From assembly GCF_003316845.1 (NCBI RefSeq), contig NZ_QMIK01000001.1, forward strand, positions 930,001-994,000: 64,000 bases of DNA, given 5' to 3'. The notes beneath the pieces are model-generated. The model did not search any database and was not told where the DNA came from. It saw nothing but the letters and a program-made list of their open reading frames with translations. Positions 59,489 to 64,000 of this stretch are shown here, piece by piece (positions within the stretch are counted from its first letter, which is position 1; every line of letters begins with the position of its first letter). A program made the position numbers and the translations under genes. This DNA comes from Cognataquiflexum aquatile (GTDB taxonomy: Bacteria; Bacteroidota; Bacteroidia; Cytophagales; Cyclobacteriaceae).

Positions 59489-60799
59489 TTAATGAAGCTC
59501 AATCCCAATCTTCAGCCCAAACATGTGGCTATGGAGACGGGCAGTTTTGTTTTTGTTATAAAGGGGATCAACATACCCAAGAAAAACTGTCTTAAGTGAT
59601 TTTAAAACAGTAACCTGCCGTCCACCGGACAGAATCGGATACACCGTCCAGCCGTCAAACTCTTCGGTTCCTACAGCTCCCTTAAATCTGTTGTGAGAAT
59701 TAGTTGCCTCCATTCCTACCTGACCAAACCAGTTTCCAGAATTGATCCTAACACCTCCCTGATAACCATACCCTTGTCGGGTATAGTCAGTATCGGGTTT
59801 CCATGGCTTCTTGAAAATCATGCCTGCATATGGCATAACATATTGGCTGACTCTCCATCCTATATGCCCTTGTATATGGGTTCCTTGCGAAAAACTCTGG
59901 AGTGCATCATAATACAGCCCATAATTCATTCTTGAAAAAAACGGTTGGCCTTTATAGGGATTGGGCTTTCCAAATAATTTCAATCCTTTACCCTTCTCTT
60001 TAATCTTGTTTAAAGAAGCTACTCCCCCATTGGGTATCTTTCCTTCCAATTCGTTTGTCAGTTTTTCTTTTCCTGATTCAATTATTTTCCATTGGACTTC
60101 TTCTTTGTTCAGGTCTTTTACGCCTGCTGCACCTGATTTGAATTTTGATAAATATTCATCGATCCCTAGATTATAAAAACTTTGTACATTTTTTACCTTT
60201 TCTTTGATATCCACAGAAGACAGATATTCCTCCAAAGGATCTGAGGACAATTTGACCAGGTGTTCGTCCACCAAAGCCTTCATGTTTTCTTCACTTTGAT
60301 TCATAAAACCTTCAATCTGCTCCATGCTGACTTTTCCGGTGAGGGATTTCGTGGAAGTCTCAAGATTAGATTGCACATAGGAGATAGAATTTTTTAAACC
60401 TTCATCATCAACCATAGAGGACACTTCAGTAAGCATTTCTGATTGGGCACTTGATTTCTCCAATACCTTTGATTTCAATATCTGTACAAGGGAATCATAT
60501 TGGATGGAATCGGCTTTGAACTCTTTGATTCGCTCTTTCTCCTTCTTCAATTCCTCCAAATCCTCTTTATAAGACTGGATTTTGGAAAAAACTTCCTTTA
60601 CTTCTTTCACAGAAGACATGGCCCCTTCAGTTTGCTCCAAAGAAGGAATCATACCGACATTGGCCTTTGGTAATGAGGGCATTTGTTTGATTTGGGAATA
60701 CAGATTATGAACCTGGAAAAAAAATGAAACAAAAAACAATAAAAACAACCTGTTCAAGGTTATTATTCTTCCCGGCCTTATGACAACAAATACCCTCAT
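59489..60799 (-). CDS. coiled-coil protein with C-terminal beta-barrel, first gene of RHS operon
   Basis: 436 residues from ATG 60799 (an ATG ten codons earlier is also in frame). A signal peptide ends near NLYSQ. Residues about 60-260 are strongly helical and coiled coil (VKEVKEVFSKIQSYKEDLEELKKEKERIKEF, MEQIEGFMNQSEENMKALVDEH). The C-terminal 150 residues show alternating strands with aromatic ends (FFSRMNYGLYYDALQSFSQGTHIQGHIGWRVSQYVMPYAGMIF, GYGYQGGVRINSGNWFGQVGMEA, HSHMFGLKIGIELH), typical of an outer-membrane beta-barrel. The next gene starts 29 bases after its stop. A role as docking or export protein for the RHS complex is inferred. Confidence 0.75.
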   Translation of the reverse strand: MRVFVVIRPGRIITLNRLFLLFFVSFFFQVHNLYSQIKQMPSLPKANVGMIPSLEQTEGAMSSVKEVKEVFSKIQSYKEDLEELKKEKERIKEFKADSIQYDSLVQILKSKVLEKSSAQSEMLTEVSSMVDDEGLKNSISYVQSNLETSTKSLTGKVSMEQIEGFMNQSEENMKALVDEHLVKLSSDPLEEYLSSVDIKEKVKNVQSFYNLGIDEYLSKFKSGAAGVKDLNKEEVQWKIIESGKEKLTNELEGKIPNGGVASLNKIKEKGKGLKLFGKPNPYKGQPFFSRMNYGLYYDALQSFSQGTHIQGHIGWRVSQYVMPYAGMIFKKPWKPDTDYTRQGYGYQGGVRINSGNWFGQVGMEATNSHNRFKGAVGTEEFDGWTVYPILSGGRQVTVLKSLKTVFLGYVDPLYNKNKTARLHSHMFGLKIGIELH

Positions 60800-61377
60800 A
60801 TTGTGGGTGAAGTTTGAGTGATAAAACAAGAAAAAAACATTTTCATAGAAAAACAGTTAAATAAATTAAAATCATATTGATATTGAAAATTTCACAATAA
60901 CCAAATATCATTTTTCATAATGAGGTATTTGGCAAATATTTGAAAAATAGTGGAACTAAAAAATACCCAGTATTGGGTATTTTTAGTACAAAATGAGATG
61001 CTTATATTGATAGGTTATTGTCACCAGAAATGACCGGAGTCTTCATATTTTTTCGTATATCTGATTTTGTATTTCAAAACACCCTGGGATCATTTTGATT
61101 TTTCAGTACAAACCGATTCGCTGTACCTTAAAAAAATTGCCAAATTAAATTATGTGAACATCTCGAAAAAAAATTAATAATTCTGTGAAGTTTTTAGGAG
61201 GTAAAAATATTTTCAGATCAATTTGGAAAAAATGCACCTTGATCATAAACCTTCCCAAGAGAACCAAATCCTCTAACTCAGGAAATTTTCTCCAACTAGA
61301 TGAAAAAACTGTCATTTTTTACCTTAAACAACATCACTTTATAGGAGGGAGATATGTCCACATCAATCAAACCTCAA
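60800..61377. other. A+T-rich region upstream of the RHS operon
   Basis: About 580 bases of A+T-rich DNA containing the promoter of the minus-strand RHS operon. AAATACCCAGTATTGGGTATTTTT near 60960-60982 is a short palindrome (AATACCCA/TGGGTATT) that may be an operator or terminator; it lies about 165 bases upstream of the operon start. A plus-strand open frame from 61185 overlaps the next gene and is not credible. Confidence 0.4.
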
Positions 61378-62622
61378 TCATGCTCCATTTTTCCTTTCCT
61401 TTATATCCTCCCTATCATTGATTGCATCAATCAGATCGTTAAGGACCACCAAGCCACTTCTGCTTTCTGGATCCTTCATTTTGACCCTAACAAAGTCCTC
61501 AAGTTCTTTTACAAAACAATTCACAAATCCAAGACTGCATTCACCAAGGAAACCGGGAATAAACATGGATGCAGACAATTTATAATTGTATAATTCATAA
61601 GTAGACTCATCTCCGTACTCAAAATAAAAATTCAAAAATACCTCCGATGCAGATTGGTAATTTTCTTTGTCCACCAAATTTATGCCCATCTCAAATAACT
61701 CGACCAAAAGTGAATTGATCATGATTGGTTCTTCTAATAATTCATTTTTGGCGCCAAATCTTGAATTGATATACCGACTCAGAATTTCATCAGGCATATG
61801 CCTAAATGCATCACTGTTACCCAATATGATGGAAGCCATCTCCAAGCCCTCCTCTGAAGCTTCAATTAGCCTCTCATAGAATTTAATCTTCAGCCGATCT
61901 TTGCTGTCCTCCTGCATACCAAACCAAAGACTTCTAAATCCAAATTCAATCGAATCGGTGAATATGGTGGGAGATTTTTCTTCTATATATTCCAAAAACA
62001 ACTTTTCAGCTGTTTTCTCCTTCTCCTCCTCTGTTAATTTTTTTACAAAGGAATTCAGAAAAGAGGTAAGGTCATCTGGTTCTGAATTTCTTACCATAAA
62101 GAAATACCTTTCCGCTACATCCCATTTTTCTAGTCTCGGAGTAACCAGAAATATATGTACTCCGGTAATCAGACCTTTGATTCTTTTCATTTGTTTTTTG
62201 GTTGGCTTGATGTGGATTTTATCGTCCAGTCTTGCCACCTCATCAAGGACGTGATAAAGACATCTTTCCTGGGTTGGAGAGATTGCCCCCATATTCAAGG
62301 CTATGACGATCAGTTCCATATCGTCACCGAGATTTTCAAGCTCACTTTCCGAACGGAAGTTATGGCCGGCTCCATTTTCAGCATTGAACACGTCCAGTCC
62401 CAAGTGCAAGATCCTTGACCGCAGTTCCTTCATCATCATCTCCACTAAATGTTCAAGAAACCCCAAATAGTCCCCGCAGCTTAAACTTATCAAAAGAGCA
62501 ACCTTACTTTCCTTATATTTTTCAATACAAGGAAACAGCATATTTAAATTATCAATTAAACCGATTTTGAAGCCCGTTTCATCCTGATGAGGCACCAGTT
62601 CTAAAATTTCGTCGATTTGCAT
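61378..62622 (-). CDS. unknown helical cytoplasmic protein
   Basis: 414 residues without signal peptide or membrane spans. It is rich in Glu, Leu and Phe, and a helical-repeat pattern is suggested by LIEASEEGLEMASIILGNSD, LLVELFEMGINLVDKENYQSASEVFLNFYFEYGD and FVNCFVKELEDFVRVKMKDPE. The segment ISLSCGDYLGFLEHLVEMMMKELRSRILHLGLDVFNAENGAGHNF is Cys/His-bearing but shows no metal motif. I do not recognise the family. It is in the same orientation as the RHS operon but 580 bases away, so it has its own transcript. An AAATAT-rich leader precedes it. Confidence 0.7.
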   Translation of the reverse strand: MQIDEILELVPHQDETGFKIGLIDNLNMLFPCIEKYKESKVALLISLSCGDYLGFLEHLVEMMMKELRSRILHLGLDVFNAENGAGHNFRSESELENLGDDMELIVIALNMGAISPTQERCLYHVLDEVARLDDKIHIKPTKKQMKRIKGLITGVHIFLVTPRLEKWDVAERYFFMVRNSEPDDLTSFLNSFVKKLTEEEKEKTAEKLFLEYIEEKSPTIFTDSIEFGFRSLWFGMQEDSKDRLKIKFYERLIEASEEGLEMASIILGNSDAFRHMPDEILSRYINSRFGAKNELLEEPIMINSLLVELFEMGINLVDKENYQSASEVFLNFYFEYGDESTYELYNYKLSASMFIPGFLGECSLGFVNCFVKELEDFVRVKMKDPESRSGLVVLNDLIDAINDREDIKERKNGA

Positions 62623-63161
62623 ATAGATTGGGTTATGTCTATTGCTATTTTATTAAACTTGATTAAGGTGTATACAATATACCTATTTTATTAAATCTAT
62701 TAAATATTAAAGTGTAATTTTCTTGTTTTACAACCAGATAAAAAACCAGTTGGGTGGTGGGATCTAAAAAACACCAAATTCTTTTCTTTTAATCATTTCG
62801 ATATTAGTAGGTCTTCAATTACTTTAATTTTTGTCCATCCTCCTCTATTCTAATTTCCTCTTTCGATAATACTCTCATCTCGGCATTTATGTTGTCGTTG
62901 AGCCCGCTTTCAATTCACAAAAAATAAAAGGGGAATTTCAAATCCACAGCTGATGCAGTTGAGTTTTTGGACAAATGAGACCATGCCGACAATTCCAAAG
63001 ATTTGGGAGAGAATCAGGTGCGGAAAGCGATCAGCGAATGGATACATGAATTTTTTTAGCACTTTCAAGAAAAATATTTAATAGGTTGAATTTGGTCAGG
63101 CGCACAACCTCCTTCTGAACAGCAGCGTTACACCTCCTTGAAAACTAACTTTAAACAACAC
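62623..63161. other. intergenic region with a decayed reading frame
   Basis: About 540 bases. Between 62943 and 63059 a plus-strand frame reads ADAVEFLDK, a stop, then DHADNSKDLGENQVRKAISE and WIHEFF. It looks like part of a real protein broken by stops, so a relic is possible. AAAATAAAAGGGGAATTTCAAATCC near 62920 resembles a stretch at 63943-63970. Nothing else is visible. Confidence 0.35.
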
Positions 63162-63518
63162 ATGTCACCACAAAAATTTTTGTCGAAATGGAGAAACAAA
63201 ATCGGTTCGCCTGTACGAAAGACCATCTTAGTACTTACCTTAAGTTTGGGCACTCTAGCTATGACAGAGGGGAATACGCTGCCTACATCTGACTCCATCG
63301 CCATTCCAGCTGAAGAAGTTCCCTTGGGGAAAGGCCTTGATTTTAAAGACCTACCCGAGTTGCCTTCTTTGACCTTAGTAGATAAAAATTTGAATACAAT
63401 AGCAAAATTCTATGGCGATTCTAAGGATATAAAGATAAGATTTGAGACGACCTTTAAAGAGGCGGTGTTTTTGATGGAGTACAACGGTCGCAAAATTTAT
63501 GTAATTCCGTCGAGTTAA
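63162..63518 (+). CDS. small secreted or membrane-anchored protein of unknown function
   Basis: 118 residues from ATG 63162; a TTG eight codons earlier is also possible. A basic N-terminus (SPQKFLSKWRNKIGSPVRK) is followed by a hydrophobic segment (TILVLTLSLGTLAMTEG), which looks like a long signal peptide or anchor. The rest, DFKDLPELPSLTLVDKNLNTIAKFYGD and IKIRFETTFKEAVFLMEYNGRKIYVIPS, is a small beta-rich domain. No family recognised. Followed closely by a strong terminator, so it is monocistronic. Confidence 0.7.
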   Translation: MSPQKFLSKWRNKIGSPVRKTILVLTLSLGTLAMTEGNTLPTSDSIAIPAEEVPLGKGLDFKDLPELPSLTLVDKNLNTIAKFYGDSKDIKIRFETTFKEAVFLMEYNGRKIYVIPSS

Positions 63519-63541
63519 TGACCTTAGCTTACCAGTATTTG

Positions 63542-63572
63542 AAGCGCAAGATGATTTCTTGCGCTTTTTTTT
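63542..63572 (+). terminator. rho-independent terminator
   Basis: AAGCGCAAGA (63542-63551) and TCTTGCGCTT (63557-63566) form a 10-bp stem followed by a T run. Closes the 118-residue gene. Confidence 0.9.
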
Positions 63573-63616
63573 TGTGGATACGACATTTGGGTGAAGTTTA
63601 GGACCTGATGCTGCGA

Positions 63617-63976
63617 CTGGGTGGGATTTGCCTACCCTGCACCTTGCCTAAGGTTAATTCCGATATCGGAACCAAAGGGTTCATTTCCAAACGCCTTATC
63701 CTACCCTTTTATCCTTAACATCCACGATATATCGGGATGCTATTGGAAATAACTAGACAATTCGAACCTTTAAGATAATTCTCGGTGATTCGAATTACAT
63801 CCCGACAGCTGTAAGGGAACAATATGATAATAAAGCGTAGTTACAAACGCTTAGCGGATACGACATTCTACTTCCAATGAGGAGGGAGATAATCGCGAAT
63901 TGGTTCTGTTTTTTTGGGAGTGGGGCGGATTTCAAATCCCAAAATATAAAAGGGTGGAATTACAAATCCCACCCAG
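63617..63976. repeat. 360-bp gene-free segment bounded by 14-bp inverted repeats
   Basis: CTGGGTGGGATTTG (63617-63630) and CAAATCCCACCCAG (63963-63976) are perfect inverted copies. GGATTTCAAATCC near 63930 repeats the same core. GGATACGACATT occurs twice (about 63576 and 63857). No coding frame inside. It looks like a small non-autonomous element or a REP-type palindrome cluster. Confidence 0.55.
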
Positions 63977-64000
63977 CGGGGGCAATCTATTTTGGTTCTA

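Noticed and set aside
61185-61421. 78-codon plus-strand open frame
   Set aside because: Overlaps the end of the 414-residue gene on the other strand and has no coding character.
62943-63059. Possible decayed gene with in-frame stop (DHADNSKDLGENQVRKAISE)
   Set aside because: Too short and broken to assign to any family; kept only as a note in the intergenic entry.

Overview
The window is chromosomal DNA of a Bacteroidota bacterium, most probably of the order Cytophagales (a Cyclobacteriaceae-like organism). The reasons are several secreted proteins with type IX secretion (T9SS) C-terminal signals of both type A and type B, a PorP/SprF outer-membrane protein, promoters of the form TTTG-N17-21-TAnnTTTG, A-rich translation starts without clear Shine-Dalgarno sequences, an o-succinylbenzoate synthase (menaquinone), and DUF6443-type RHS proteins. 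Taxonomy is inferred from gene content only.

Layout. 1-5.7 kb: tail of a T9SS protein, then a PASTA-domain membrane protein abutting another T9SS protein, a rhodanese and an M28 aminopeptidase. 6.2-24.6 kb: a surface-adhesin locus made of a PorP/SprF protein, a small secreted protein, a giant 4580-residue T9SS type B protein with thirty 102-residue tandem repeats of exactly 306 bp, and an OmpA/PD40/TPR envelope protein with two OmpA domains. 24.8-28.6 kb (minus strand): a stress island with a flavin-oxidase-fold stress protein, a DUF4142 lipoprotein, a glycine-zipper protein, a 39-residue membrane protein, a DUF892 ferritin-like protein, a manganese catalase and a 51-residue Lys-rich protein; several share a leader motif. 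28.9-35.4 kb: S9 dipeptidyl peptidase, OsmC peroxidase, K+ channel and PEP carboxylase. 35.7-42.5 kb: complete mrpABCDEFG Na+/H+ antiporter operon with a lactonase lipoprotein at its end. 42.7-47.4 kb: cold-shock protein, menC, queA, a LytTR protein without receiver domain and a PAS protein with a degenerate kinase tail.

47.4-50.5 kb is non-coding. It holds tRNA-Ser(GCT), a truncated second copy of that tRNA carrying an 18-bp palindrome, and an array of long hairpin-forming repeats. 50.5-60.8 kb is one minus-strand operon of five genes: a coiled-coil/beta-barrel envelope protein, an RHS-like shell protein, a small secreted protein, an RHS protein with a variable A+T-rich C-terminal tip (possible GIY-YIG-like nuclease), and an overlapping A+T-rich gene placed where an immunity gene would be. 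The last 3 kb contain two genes of unknown function and palindromic repeats.

The two most interesting systems are the homogenised giant repeat adhesin with its co-located envelope genes and the five-gene RHS locus. The housekeeping genes (mrp, ppc, queA, menC, csp) look ordinary.
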